Assembly (NCBI RefSeq): GCF_000024345.1
Contig: NC_013729.1
Coordinates: 1,550,001-1,614,000, forward strand
DNA from: Kribbella flavida DSM 17836
GTDB lineage: Bacteria; Actinomycetota; Actinomycetes; Propionibacteriales; Kribbellaceae
Reading direction: 5' to 3'
Length of the DNA stretch: 64,000 nt
Position 1 is the first letter of the stretch. The number at the start of each line of letters is the position of its first letter. The position numbers and the translations under genes are program-made. Shown piece after piece: positions 34,093 through 42,492 of this stretch. The notes beneath the pieces were generated by a model. It searched no databases, was not told the DNA's origin, and saw only the letters and a list, made by a program, of their open reading frames with translations.

Positions 34093-34869
34093 ATGTCTGC
34101 TCTGCTCACAGGTACTCCGCTGGCCGGCCGCGTCGCCGTGGTCTCCGGCGCCTCCAGCGGCATCGGCGCTGCCACCGCCCAGCGGCTGGCCGAGCTCGGC
34201 GCGAACGTCGCCGTGCTCGCCCGGCGCAAGGACAAGCTGGACGCGCTGGTGGACTCGATCCGGGCTGCCGGCGGGACCGCTCTCGCCGTCCCCGTCGACG
34301 TCACCGGCCGGGACGCCGTCCAGGCCGCGGCCGACCAGGTCGCCGACCAGCTCGGCACCGCCGACCTCGTCTTCAACAACGCCGGCGTCCAGCTGATCTC
34401 CGGCATCACCGAGCTCCGGATGGACGACTGGCAGCGCCAGATCGACCTGAACGTCACCGGCGTGATGAACGTCATCGGCGCCTTCCTGCCCCAGCTGAGC
34501 GCGACCGCCGAGGCCGGCCGGCCCGCCGACCTGATCACCACCTCGTCGATCGCGGCGACCCGCATCCTGGAGAAGTTCTCCGTCTACTCCGGCACCAAGG
34601 CCTACATCAGCCACCTGACCCGCCTGCTGCGCGTCGAGCTCGGACCCAAGAACATCCGGGTGGCGACCATCGAGCCCGGCATGGTCGACACCGAACTGCC
34701 CGACCACGTCACCGACCCCGACGCCACCCGGCTGATGGCCGACCTGATCGCGCAGATCGACGTACTGCAGTCGACCGACGTCGCCGAGACCGTGGCCTTC
34801 ATGACCGCCCTGCCGGCGCACGTCAACCTGACCGAGATCACCATCCTGCCGACGGCGCAGGTGATCTGA
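34093..34869 (+). CDS. SDR family oxidoreductase, second gene of the operon
   Basis: A 258-residue classical SDR: VSGASSGIGAATAQRL, NADP-type basic second strand (VLARRKDKLD), NNAG motif, and triad SSIAATRILEKFSVYSGTK. It ends with THE GLY-free segment ITILPTAQVI, a close match to the clavulanate/serine-3-dehydrogenase-like group. AAAGAGG precedes ATG 34093. The stop codon touches the next start directly, so the amidohydrolase is translationally coupled. Confidence 0.9.
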   Translation: MSALLTGTPLAGRVAVVSGASSGIGAATAQRLAELGANVAVLARRKDKLDALVDSIRAAGGTALAVPVDVTGRDAVQAAADQVADQLGTADLVFNNAGVQLISGITELRMDDWQRQIDLNVTGVMNVIGAFLPQLSATAEAGRPADLITTSSIAATRILEKFSVYSGTKAYISHLTRLLRVELGPKNIRVATIEPGMVDTELPDHVTDPDATRLMADLIAQIDVLQSTDVAETVAFMTALPAHVNLTEITILPTAQVI

Positions 34870-36288
34870 ATGAGCAACAGCATGACCACTCCGATGTCCG
34901 CAGCCGCTGTGCTGGACCAGTTGCGCAACCGGTCCGCCGACCCCACCCGGCGCATCCTGCTGACCGGTGCCGCCATCGTCACCATGGATGCCCAGCTCGG
35001 TGTCCTGCCGCACGGTGACCTGCTCGTCGAAGGTGACAAGATCGTTGCTGTCGGCCCTGACCTGCGCAGCGACGGCGTCGCCGACGGCACGCTCGTGATC
35101 GACGTGACCGGCTCGATCCTGGCCCCGGGCTTCGTCGACACCCACCGCCACGCCTGGGAAGCGCAGCTGCGCCGGATCATGCCGGACGTCAACGACCTGG
35201 GCGAGTACGTGATGTCCACCCTGTCCGGCATCGCCCCGGCGTACCGGCCTCACGACGTGTACGTCGGAACCAGGCTCGCCGCGTTGACCGCGATCGACAG
35301 CGGCATCACCACCATGCTCGACTTCTCCCACAACTCCCGCACCGCCGCGCACTCCGACAGCGCCATCCAGGCTCTGCTCGACACCGGCATCCGCGGCGTG
35401 CACGCTTCCATGCGGCCGCACTTCGGTGAGTGGGACGGCCAGTGGCCGGCGGACCTGACCCGGCTGAAGGAGCAGTACTTCGGCTCCGACGACCAGCTGG
35501 TCACGCTGCGCCTGGCCACGCTGGCCACCGACGAGATCGCCGGCCCGGACCTCGCGTACGGCGACCGGCTGGGCCGGGTCGCGCGCGACCTGGGCGTCGG
35601 GGTCAGCGTCGACGCCGTCTTCGGAGTGCCCTCGTCGAACGCGATCGTGTCCTGGGCGGAGGACGGGCTGCTGGGGCCGGAGGTCTCGCTGATCCACTGC
35701 ACGGGCCTGACTGCGGATGCGTGGCAGGCGATGGCCGACACCGGCACCGCCGTCTCGCTCGCGCCGACCTCGGACGCCCAGATCGGCCTGGAGAGCGCGA
35801 TCCCGGCCATCGACGAAGCGCTCGGGGCCGGGATCCGGCCCGGGCTGAGCATCGACGTCGAGGTCGCCCTGGCCAGCGACATGTTCACCCAGATGCGAAC
35901 CCTGCACGCGATCCAGCGGATGCGCGCGGTCAACGGCGCTTACGGCACCACCGCGACGCCCAGCCGGATCGGCGTCCGGGACGTGCTCGACTTCGCCACC
36001 CTGCAGGGCGCCCGGTCGATCGGGCTCGGTGACGTCACCGGCTCGCTCACGCCGGGCAAGCAGGCCGACCTGCTGGTCGTCCGCGCCGAGGACCTGAACA
36101 ACATGCCGCTGAACGACCCGATCGGCACGCTCGTGCTGGGCTCCGATCCGCGCAACATCGACGCGGTCCTCATCGCCGGTGAGGTCCGCAAGTGGGCCGG
36201 CACCGTCCTGGACGTCGACCTGCCGACGCTGCGGGACGAAGTACGGGAGTCCCGGGACCGCGTGCTGCAGACCGCGCGCACCGCCTGA
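34870..36288 (+). CDS. Amidohydrolase family protein (cytosine deaminase/chlorohydrolase-like)
   Basis: A 472-residue metal-dependent hydrolase. The entry motif GFVDTHRHAWEA supplies the first metal His pair; HCTGLTADAWQAMADTGTAV and LSIDVEVALASDMFTQMRTL lie at the later metal and catalytic positions. The C-terminal strands GLGDVTGSLTPGKQADLLVV are standard for the TIM-barrel amidohydrolases. The family deaminates or dechlorinates ring compounds, so the operon may process a heterocyclic compound with three SDR enzymes. That is inference. Start ATG 34870 is immediately after the SDR stop. Confidence 0.9.
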   Translation: MSNSMTTPMSAAAVLDQLRNRSADPTRRILLTGAAIVTMDAQLGVLPHGDLLVEGDKIVAVGPDLRSDGVADGTLVIDVTGSILAPGFVDTHRHAWEAQLRRIMPDVNDLGEYVMSTLSGIAPAYRPHDVYVGTRLAALTAIDSGITTMLDFSHNSRTAAHSDSAIQALLDTGIRGVHASMRPHFGEWDGQWPADLTRLKEQYFGSDDQLVTLRLATLATDEIAGPDLAYGDRLGRVARDLGVGVSVDAVFGVPSSNAIVSWAEDGLLGPEVSLIHCTGLTADAWQAMADTGTAVSLAPTSDAQIGLESAIPAIDEALGAGIRPGLSIDVEVALASDMFTQMRTLHAIQRMRAVNGAYGTTATPSRIGVRDVLDFATLQGARSIGLGDVTGSLTPGKQADLLVVRAEDLNNMPLNDPIGTLVLGSDPRNIDAVLIAGEVRKWAGTVLDVDLPTLRDEVRESRDRVLQTARTA

Positions 36289-36314
36289 CACCCACGCAAC
36301 GAAGGGAAATCGTG

Positions 36315-37130
36315 ATGACCGACCGCGCAGCCGAGCGCACGATCGTCCTCACCGGGGCGACCAGCGGAATCGGCTTGGCCGCCGCGCAGCAGCTGGCTCG
36401 CGACGAGTCCACCCACCTCATCCTGCACGGGCCCGAGACCGAGAGCGCCGTACAGCCCCTGCTGTCCCGGCTCGGTGGGAAGGCCAGGATCGACTACCTG
36501 CAAGCCGACTTCGACAACCTGGACGAGGTCGTCACCCTGGCCGGCCGGGTCCGCGACCTGACCGGGCAGGTGGACGTCCTGGTCAACAATGCGGGCCGGC
36601 CCGGACCTGGCGAACGCAAGCTCAGTGCCAACGGCTACGAGACGACCCTCCAGGTCAACTACCTGGCCGCGGTACTGCTGACGGAACACCTCATGCCGCT
36701 GCTGCTGGAGCGACCGGGTGGCCGGGTGGTGCACGTCTCCTCGGCAACCCACCTGTCGGCCGACCTCGAGCTGGACGACCTCCAGCTCGAGCGTCACCCC
36801 TACAGCCCGACCATCGCCTACGCCCGGTCGAAGCTGGTGATGATCATGCACGCGTTGTGGCTTGCTCGGCAGCAGGCCGCACCCACGATCGTCAGCATCA
36901 GCCCAGGTGTCATCAGCACCGGTCTGCTGCACGCCATGTACGGCGTCGGCGGTGCACCGACCGAGCACGGCGCCCGCAACGTAGTCGAGGCCGCAACGGC
37001 GTCCGGCGTGACGTCCGGCGCGTACCTCGACGACGGCAGCCCCGCACAGCCGAGCCGATCCGCTCGCGACCACGCCGCCCAGGACGAACTGCACCAGCTG
37101 ACCACCGAACTGCTCAAACCCTGGCAGTGA
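36315..37130 (+). CDS. SDR family oxidoreductase, fourth gene of the operon
   Basis: A 271-residue SDR of the retinol dehydrogenase-like group: VLTGATSGIGLAAAQQLARD, NNAGRPGPGERKLSANGYET, VHVSSATHLSADLELDD, and YARSK as the catalytic Tyr-Lys pair at the longer spacing typical of this group. GAAGGGAAA precedes ATG 36315 (GTG 36312 is possible). It lies 26 bases after the amidohydrolase and 17 before the truncated lipoprotein gene. Confidence 0.88.
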   Translation: MTDRAAERTIVLTGATSGIGLAAAQQLARDESTHLILHGPETESAVQPLLSRLGGKARIDYLQADFDNLDEVVTLAGRVRDLTGQVDVLVNNAGRPGPGERKLSANGYETTLQVNYLAAVLLTEHLMPLLLERPGGRVVHVSSATHLSADLELDDLQLERHPYSPTIAYARSKLVMIMHALWLARQQAAPTIVSISPGVISTGLLHAMYGVGGAPTEHGARNVVEAATASGVTSGAYLDDGSPAQPSRSARDHAAQDELHQLTTELLKPWQ

Positions 37131-37147
37131 CCGAAAGGACCACCACC

Positions 37148-37330
37148 ATGATTGGCAAGAACCTGCTCGTCCTCGGCCTCCTCACCACCCTGGCCGCGTG
37201 TGTCACCGACGGGGTCGGCGCGGACCGTTCGGGTTCACCTGCTGGGTGGTATCGCGGCGGAGAGCACCCGGACGTGGTAGCCACGCCAGAGTTCAGTGCA
37301 GCAGGCCGCGCCGAGGGTCGCGCGCGATAG
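37148..37330 (+). pseudogene. Truncated Atu4866-type lipoprotein gene
   Basis: The first 25 codons (MIGKNLLVLGLLTTLAACVT) match the intact lipoprotein at 40772 closely in DNA and protein, including the lipobox LAAC. After about residue 25 the sequence diverges, keeps no Atu4866 domain and stops at 60 codons. This is the original operon copy; it was cut off just after the signal peptide. Confidence 0.7.
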
Positions 37331-37769
37331 CCGGGCCAAGGATTGTGCACCAGCCTGGTCTCGGCGGCCGGCGGACCTCTCAGCGACTCGCGCTCGATCA
37401 GAGCGAGTGGCGAGTCGCTGCGGCTTCCGATCACGGCAAGACGCCGACCCCGTTCAGCGCGAGCCAGGAGCAGCTAGTTGTACCGGGTTCGCCACGCTTC
37501 TGACCGCCCCCACAGTCCGCGATGACAGCGGAAACCTGTACCGATACCGCCCGAGTAGGCTGCGATCCAGCGATGAGACACGCGCAAGGGAGACGATGCT
37601 GACGGCCTTGTCCGGAACTACCGAGTTCGAGCGCGGCAATCGTCCTGGCCACTGGAATGTGGATTAGCCGCAAGACTGAGGCGCTGCGCGGACCGTGAAT
37701 ATTCAAAAGCGTCCGCGCAATGGATCCCGACCCGGTCGATCCCGATCGGCGGGTCCAGGATCACGTCGA
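37331..37769. other. Decayed stretch without a supported gene
   Basis: About 440 bases after the truncated lipoprotein gene hold only short frames in conflict on both strands. A minus-strand stretch (LALIERESLRGPPA near 37390) recalls a LacI C-terminus but is too short to call. Confidence 0.4.
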
Positions 37770-38085
37770 ACCTCGCGGAGCCGGAAACGACGTCGTACGC
37801 GCCCTGACGAGTTGACCCGCCAGCAGCGTCAAGGCCTCTTCGGGCGGTGACTGCAAATCAGCGTCCAGTTGCACTAGCCGCTGCCGCGACGCGTGTCGGA
37901 ATCCGGCTTCCTGAGCAGCCTCGATCTCCGAAAATTGCGGGTGACAGGTATGTACCAATTCGATCGTCGCGATGGCGAGTTCGCGCATCCGTGCCAGCGT
38001 TCATCGGCACTTCCGTCATCTACGATCAGCACTCCAAGGCCATCGATGGTCGCGACGATGTCGCGGAGAAAAACGATGAACCAAT
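37770..38085 (-). pseudogene. Remnant of a family 2 glycosyltransferase
   Basis: Read on the minus strand with frameshifts, the pieces fall in the order of a GT2 enzyme: IDGLGVLIVDDGSADE (nucleotide-binding strand), MRELAIATIELVHTCHPQFS, EAGFRHASRQRLVQLDADLQ (metal-binding DxD-type motif) and SPPEEALTLLAGQL, then in another frame AYDVVSGSARFD. No start and no complete frame survive. Reading order and motifs support a decayed polyprenol-linked-type glycosyltransferase. Confidence 0.5.
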
Positions 38086-38099
38086 CGGGTGATTGCCAC

Positions 38100-38262
38100 C
38101 CTCCATGATGATGGCTTCGGCGCCGTGGACGCCCGGCCGGACGCGGCCCGCGCCGAGCGAATCTCTGTGGACGACCGGGACAAGGGCAACTTCGGTACGT
38201 TCGCCGATCCGGACAGGAGCAATTTGCAGATTCCCAGCAGAGTGACAACGGTGGAAACTGAA
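38100..38262 (+). pseudogene. Possible tail of a VOC/glyoxalase-fold gene
   Basis: The frame reads DDRDKGNFGTFADPDRSNLQ, close to the SFATFSDPDGNGWLLQE-type end of vicinal-oxygen-chelate proteins. No upstream domain is preserved. Weak evidence. Confidence 0.25.
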
Positions 38263-38424
38263 CAATTGCTGCGCCCGGCCGCGCGGTGTGTCCGCCGACC
38301 GGGCTCGCAGCCGATGAAGTTCTCGACCGGCATACTGACTGATCACCGGGCGGATGCTGTGACGTCTGCCAATATCAATGAACTACTGAAGCGAGGTCGC
38401 GCGGATCGACAGTGGACGCCTGTC

Positions 38425-38739
38425 TTAGACGCAGTAGAAGGTCACGAACGATCTGACACCAGCTCTTTGTTCGGTGAAAGTGGCATCGAACGCGGTCTGA
38501 TGAGGATCGTCCCGAATATTGTCGATTGTCCATCCTCCGGCTGTGCCGTTCACGCTGTATCCGCTGAATCGGAATCCGATGTACCATCTCTGCGGGTTCG
38601 AACAGAAACCGATCCGTTCCGGATCGGCTCGAGGCGCATTCCAGCTTGAATTTCCCGCGACAGCGGCTTGGGTGTGAAGGGTCGCGGCGCCGACCAGGAG
38701 TAGTACGCCCGCTGCGGCTCGGAATGAATTCTGCTTCAT
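38425..38739 (-). CDS. Small secreted protein, paralogue A (unknown family)
   Basis: A 104-residue exported protein from ATG 38739 behind AAGGGAG. Signal peptide about 1-28 (FRAAAGVLLLVGAATLHTQA). The mature part, about 75 residues, carries WNAPRADPERIGFCSNPQRW, GYSVNGTAGGWTIDNIRDDP, HQTAFDATF and a C-terminal TFYCV, with two cysteines likely joined in a disulfide. I do not recognise a named family. It has a paralogue 570 bases away on the opposite strand at 39312. Confidence 0.75.
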   Translation of the reverse strand: MKQNSFRAAAGVLLLVGAATLHTQAAVAGNSSWNAPRADPERIGFCSNPQRWYIGFRFSGYSVNGTAGGWTIDNIRDDPHQTAFDATFTEQRAGVRSFVTFYCV

Positions 38740-38894
38740 GAAGCTCCCTTGGTTGGAAAATTTGAAAATTGACTCGGAGTTCAAGAATCAAGGCGGGTCC
38801 AGAATTCTTGACCTTTCGCTCGGGCGGAGAAACTCCGCGACGACTCGGCGTCCGTCGATGGTCATTGCGACAGATGCGTCTGCCGGAACGTCTT

Positions 38895-39070
38895 ACTAAC
38901 TTGAGAGAACGGCCTTCGAGCAGACCGCGGCCCCGCTGCGTGGTTGGATGGAGTGCGGTCGATCCGCGGCGCTGTGAGGTGATCAGTCCGGCCGCGCGCA
39001 ATACCGCAGTGTGATAGCTGATGTTTGCAGGGCTGATCCTGAGTCCTGCGGCGGACGCCCGTCACCTTGA
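38895..39070 (-). pseudogene. Remnant of an ArsR-like winged-helix gene
   Basis: On the minus strand one frame reads LRISPANISYHTAVLRAAGL then ITSQRRGSTALHPTTQRG and GLLEG, the recognition helix and wing of an ArsR-type regulator. The frame is broken at both ends. It resembles the C-terminal helix-turn-helix of the intact regulator at 47777. Lies between the two small secreted-protein genes. Confidence 0.45.
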
Positions 39071-39311
39071 GGCGCTCATGCTTGCGTGCGGCGATCACCA
39101 TACGACGGCTGCTAGCATCATGTAAGCACTCATGGCGGTTGATTGTCGCTCCAGGCCTGTCGAGCTGTCGAGGTGCCAGAACGGCCCCAGGTTAGTGATT
39201 GAGCACGGTCCGGCGCTAACACTTCAATCTGAGTTCAAGTGTTTGCGGTGAGTCTTCAAGTGAGGTGGGGTGAATGGCAGATCTTGCTGCCCACTGAAAG
39301 GTAACTCACCG

Positions 39312-39614
39312 ATGCGGAATTTGTACCGTGCCGTCGCCGCCAGTGCTGTCCTCGCGGCTGGGGTGATCGTATCCGTCCCGCCGGCCTCGGCCGGCAATGG
39401 AGATTGGAACGCTCCCCGTGCGCACCCGGAGCGCAGCACCTTCTGCGCGAATCCCCAATGGTGGTACCCCGGTTCGCAGATGCGTGGTTATAGCAACAAT
39501 GGTACGTACGGCCTCTGGGTCGTTACTGCTGTCCGGGACGATCCGCACCAGACCGCGATCGATGCCGTCTTCCGCACCGCAGTTCAAGATTCGAGAGTCA
39601 CGTGGTATTGTTGA
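39312..39614 (+). CDS. Small secreted protein, paralogue B (unknown family)
   Basis: A 100-residue exported protein from ATG 39312 behind AAAGGTAAC. Signal peptide about 1-27 (AASAVLAAGVIVSVPPASA). The mature part shares with paralogue A the pattern WNAPRAHPERSTFCANPQWW, GYSNNGTYGLWVVTAVRDDP, HQTAIDAVF and VTWYC at the end. Identity is highest at WNAPRA, PER, FC-NP, GYS-NGT and RDDPHQTA-DA-F. Two conserved cysteines suggest one disulfide. The region is less GC-rich than its surroundings. Function unknown. Confidence 0.75.
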   Translation: MRNLYRAVAASAVLAAGVIVSVPPASAGNGDWNAPRAHPERSTFCANPQWWYPGSQMRGYSNNGTYGLWVVTAVRDDPHQTAIDAVFRTAVQDSRVTWYC

Positions 39615-39799
39615 ACGAATGATCGGCTGGGAGAGTTGAATACAGCGATCAGGTCTCCGGTTGATTGAGCTTGCGAGGGATGAGCCGCGCACGGCCGGAT
39701 TCTGACCCAATGCCATGTAGCCTCAGTCGACCAAGTCGCTGACCTGGTCGGTTCGGTTCGGCGTGGTCGTTTGGGGTTGTGGGGCTGGCACGGTCACTG

Positions 39800-40546
39800 G
39801 TCATGGGGGATGGTGTGGTGGTGCGGCCGGATCAGGCGTCGCTGGGGGTGCTGGACCGGTGGAACTGCTGGAACGCGGCATGGAGTGTGCCGACGGTCAG
39901 TGCCATCACCCAGGCCCGGAAATGGTTGGGTCGTTGCGTGTTCCCGGAACTGTTCGAACGTGCCTGCGGCCCGGTCGTCAGCGAGGCCGGTCTGACCGCC
40001 GAGGCCGTGGCGTTGGGCACCGCGCGTGGGTCGTTTTTGCGCCGGTGGCGGCTGCTGGCCATCGACGGGTTCGAGATCGGACCTACCTCACCGCACTGAT
40101 CGCGCCCACCATCCGCGGGCGCCGCCGCGAGCGTCTGCTCGCCGCCGCCCGCGCCGACGCCGACCTCAGCGACATCAACGCCGTCTCTGAGGCGTTCGAC
40201 GACCGCGGACTCGCGGTCTCGATGACTCTGGCCAGGTGGATGACCCGACGAGCTGGCCGCCGCCTACCAGCAGTGATGGGAAGAAGAGACCGCGAACGAC
40301 CAACTCAAGACCCATCTGCGCGGCCCCGGGCGGGTCCTGCGAGCGAGGCTGCCCGACCTGGTCCATCAAGAGATCCCGACCTGGTCCATCAAGAGATTGG
40401 GCCTCCCTGATCGTCCACCACGCCATCAGCGCGTTGACCGCCCAAGCCTCCGCAGCCGCCGACCTCGACCCCGGCTCGATCTCCTTCGCCAAGGCCCTAC
40501 GCCTGATCCGCCGTACCGCCACCGAGGCTGCGGACATTTCCCCCTG
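39800..40546 (+). pseudogene. IS4-type transposase, broken in several places
   Basis: Fragments in different frames match an actinobacterial IS4-family transposase. The N-terminal part is VPTVSAITQARKWLG, FPELFERACGPVVSE and RWRLLAIDGFEIG (first catalytic Asp). Further pieces are LTALIAPTIRG and the YREK-type region near 40270 with WEEETANDQLKTHLRG. The C-terminal part is HHAISALTAQASAAADLDPG and LRLIRRTATEAADISP. Most of the DDE core is deleted or frame-shifted. Inverted ends were not identified. It ends exactly where the duplicated MmyB/SDR block begins. Confidence 0.75.
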
Positions 40547-40548
40547 AG

Positions 40549-40760
40549 GCCGGCGACCCCGACCGCGGCCGCGTTCGACCGGCTGCGCGAGCGCGCCGAG
40601 CAGACGCTGCACGCGGACTCCGGAGCTGTTCCTGGGTAGAGCACTCCCAGGAAAATCGCGGACTTCTCCGGCTCTGGCGGCCTCGACAGACTCATGACGG
40701 TCAGCGGCGGGAACCTCCCGCCGAAGCCACGGCGAAGGAAGGACATCATGGCCACCTGGC
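40549..40760 (+). repeat. Duplicated block, second copy
   Basis: Begins GCCGGCGACCCCGACCGCGG directly after the transposase stop and runs through the SDR ribosome site to ATGGCCACCTGG, where it switches to lipoprotein sequence. The switch point is a deletion junction, because in the original copy about 4 kb lie between these two points. Confidence 0.85.
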
Positions 40761-41122
40761 TCACCACAACCATGATCAGGAAAAATCTGCTGGTCCTCGG
40801 CCTCCTCACCACCCTGGCCGCGTGTGTCACCGACGGGGCCGGCGCCAGCCAGCCCTCCGCCACACCCTCCGCCACCTCGTCTGCCGATCCACACCCGTAC
40901 GTCGGGATGTGGGTGACCGCCGACGGCCGCATCCGCCAGGAGCTCCTGCCCAACGGCCGGTACGAGGAAGAGCGTGACGGCCGCGCCCGGGCCTACACCG
41001 GCCGCTACACCGTCACCGGCACGCACCTGGACTACTTCGACGACCTCGGCTTCACCGCGACCGGTGACGTCCGCGACGGAGTCCTCTACCACGAGCACCT
41101 CGTGCTGTACCGGGAGCGCTAG
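40748..41122 (+). CDS. Atu4866-domain lipoprotein with a 5' end borrowed from the SDR gene
   Basis: From ATG 40748 the protein reads MATWLTTTMIRKNLLVLGLL: the first four codons are those of the duplicated SDR, then the lipoprotein follows; ATG 40772 is the ancestral start. Signal and lipobox: LVLGLLTTLAACVT. The mature part has the Atu4866 domain: HPYVGMWVTADGRIRQELLP, RAYTGRYTVTGTHLDYFDDL, GVLYHEHLVLYRER. In this small beta-barrel family the function is unknown; members often lie beside SDR and isomerase genes, as the truncated copy does at 37148. The best ribosome site (GAAGGAAGG) belongs to the SDR leader, so the gene may now use SDR control signals. Confidence 0.8.
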   Translation: MATWLTTTMIRKNLLVLGLLTTLAACVTDGAGASQPSATPSATSSADPHPYVGMWVTADGRIRQELLPNGRYEEERDGRARAYTGRYTVTGTHLDYFDDLGFTATGDVRDGVLYHEHLVLYRER

Positions 41123-41239
41123 AACGGCAACGCCTCGCTCTCCGCACGATCGGTGGCAGTTACCGGTCAGGGCGCGGGCGGTGGGCGGCCAGGTCCGCAC
41201 ACTCGGTGGTGCCATCCGTTGTCTACAAGCGAGGTTCCC

Positions 41240-42445
41240 ATGCGAAGAGTGTGTCGGGTGATCGTGGCCGCTGGGCTCGCGGTCGGGTTGACCGCGGTGA
41301 CCGGCTCGGTAGTGTCGGCCGCGGGGCGGCTGCCGGTGGCCGTCGCCACCGCCAGCGCGCACGACGGCAATGTCCCCGCCAACACGCGGGACAACGATCT
41401 GAGCACCCGGTGGTCGGGTCAGGGCGACGGGGCCTGGATCCGGTACGACCTGGGGTCGCTGCGGACCGTCGGCTCGCTGTCGATCGCCTGGTACCGAGGG
41501 GCGAACCGGAAACAGACCTTCGACATCGAGTCGTCGCGGGACGGGGCGACGTGGACGCCGGCCCTCGCGCGCAAGGTCAGCAGCGGCACCACCGTGCAGC
41601 CGGAACGCCACGACTTCGCCGACCGCTCCGCCCGGTACCTGCGCATCGTCGGCCACGGCAACACCGAGAACGACTGGAACAGCGTCACCGAGATCTTCGT
41701 CAACGGCCCGGACGGCGGTGGCGGTGGCGGCAACGGTGGTGGCGGGGGCGGCGGCAACGGGGGCGGCGGCGGCAGCTGCAAGTCCCCGGCCGACGTGCTG
41801 AACCTGCGCAACTGGTACATCGGACTCCCGATCGGCGAGAACGAGAGCCCCAAGAACGTCGAGCAGCCGCAGCTCGCCACGTTCTCCGTCGACCCGTGGT
41901 TCGTCGCCACCGCCAAGTGCGACGCGGTCCGGTTCCGAGCGGCGGTCAACGGCGTGACCACGAGCGGGTCGAACTACCCGCGCTCCGAACTGCGCGAGAT
42001 GTCCGGAGCGGCCAAGGCCGGCTGGTCGTCCACCTCGGGCACCCACACGATGGTCATCGACCAGGCGATCACCGCCGTGCCGCAGGGCCGGCCGTACGTG
42101 GTCGCCGGCCAGATCCACGACGGCAGCGACGACGTCACGGTGTTCCGGCTGGAGGGCAACCGGTTGTACGTCACCGACGGCGACACACCGCGGCACAAGC
42201 TGGTGACCGACAACTACGTGCTCGGCACCCGGTTCCAGGCCAAGTTCGTGGTCAGCGGCGGTGAGATCAAGGCCTACTACAACGGGATGCTGCAGACCAC
42301 GCTGACCAAGAACTTCTCCGGCGGCTACTTCAAGGCCGGGGCGTACACCCAGGCCAACTGCGGCAATGCCTCACCGTGTGCCGACAGCAACTTCGGTCAG
42401 GTGGAGATCTACGGGCTGACCGTGACCCACAACGGCACGTCGTAG
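41240..42445 (+). CDS. Secreted PL7 family polysaccharide lyase with discoidin-type module
   Basis: A 401-residue exported enzyme. Signal peptide about 1-28; F5/8 type C (discoidin-like) module about 30-150 (NDLSTRWSGQGDGAWIRYDL, FADRSARYLRIVGHG); a poly-Gly/Asn linker; PL7 alginate lyase-like domain from about 180. The three family motifs are present: YPRSELREM (near 247), QIHDGSDD (near 290) and YFKAGAYTQ (near 363), carrying the catalytic Arg, Gln-His and Tyr. It would cut alginate or another polyuronate by beta-elimination. GCGAGG precedes ATG 41240. A strong terminator follows. Confidence 0.93.
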   Translation: MRRVCRVIVAAGLAVGLTAVTGSVVSAAGRLPVAVATASAHDGNVPANTRDNDLSTRWSGQGDGAWIRYDLGSLRTVGSLSIAWYRGANRKQTFDIESSRDGATWTPALARKVSSGTTVQPERHDFADRSARYLRIVGHGNTENDWNSVTEIFVNGPDGGGGGGNGGGGGGGNGGGGGSCKSPADVLNLRNWYIGLPIGENESPKNVEQPQLATFSVDPWFVATAKCDAVRFRAAVNGVTTSGSNYPRSELREMSGAAKAGWSSTSGTHTMVIDQAITAVPQGRPYVVAGQIHDGSDDVTVFRLEGNRLYVTDGDTPRHKLVTDNYVLGTRFQAKFVVSGGEIKAYYNGMLQTTLTKNFSGGYFKAGAYTQANCGNASPCADSNFGQVEIYGLTVTHNGTS

Positions 42446-42459
42446 TTGCCACGAGCATC

Positions 42460-42489
42460 GACTGCTCCGTCGTCATCGACGGAGCAGTC
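42460..42489. terminator. Bidirectional hairpin between the PL7 and LysR genes
   Basis: GACTGCTCCGTCG pairs perfectly with CGACGGAGCAGTC around TCAT, 13 bp, between the ends of two convergent genes. Confidence 0.85.
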
Positions 42490-42492
42490 GGC

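Noticed and set aside
33919..36291. A 790-codon open frame on the minus strand
   Set aside because: It runs opposite to three well-supported genes (two SDRs and an amidohydrolase) and its composition (Asp/Gly/Arg/Val repeats) is that of a mirror frame in high-GC DNA.
41706..41778. GGC/GGT repeats resembling a tandem repeat element
   Set aside because: They encode the Gly/Asn linker between the two domains of the PL7 enzyme.
40175..42196. A 673-codon minus-strand frame
   Set aside because: It crosses the transposase remnant, the duplicated block, the lipoprotein and the PL7 gene and has no domain.
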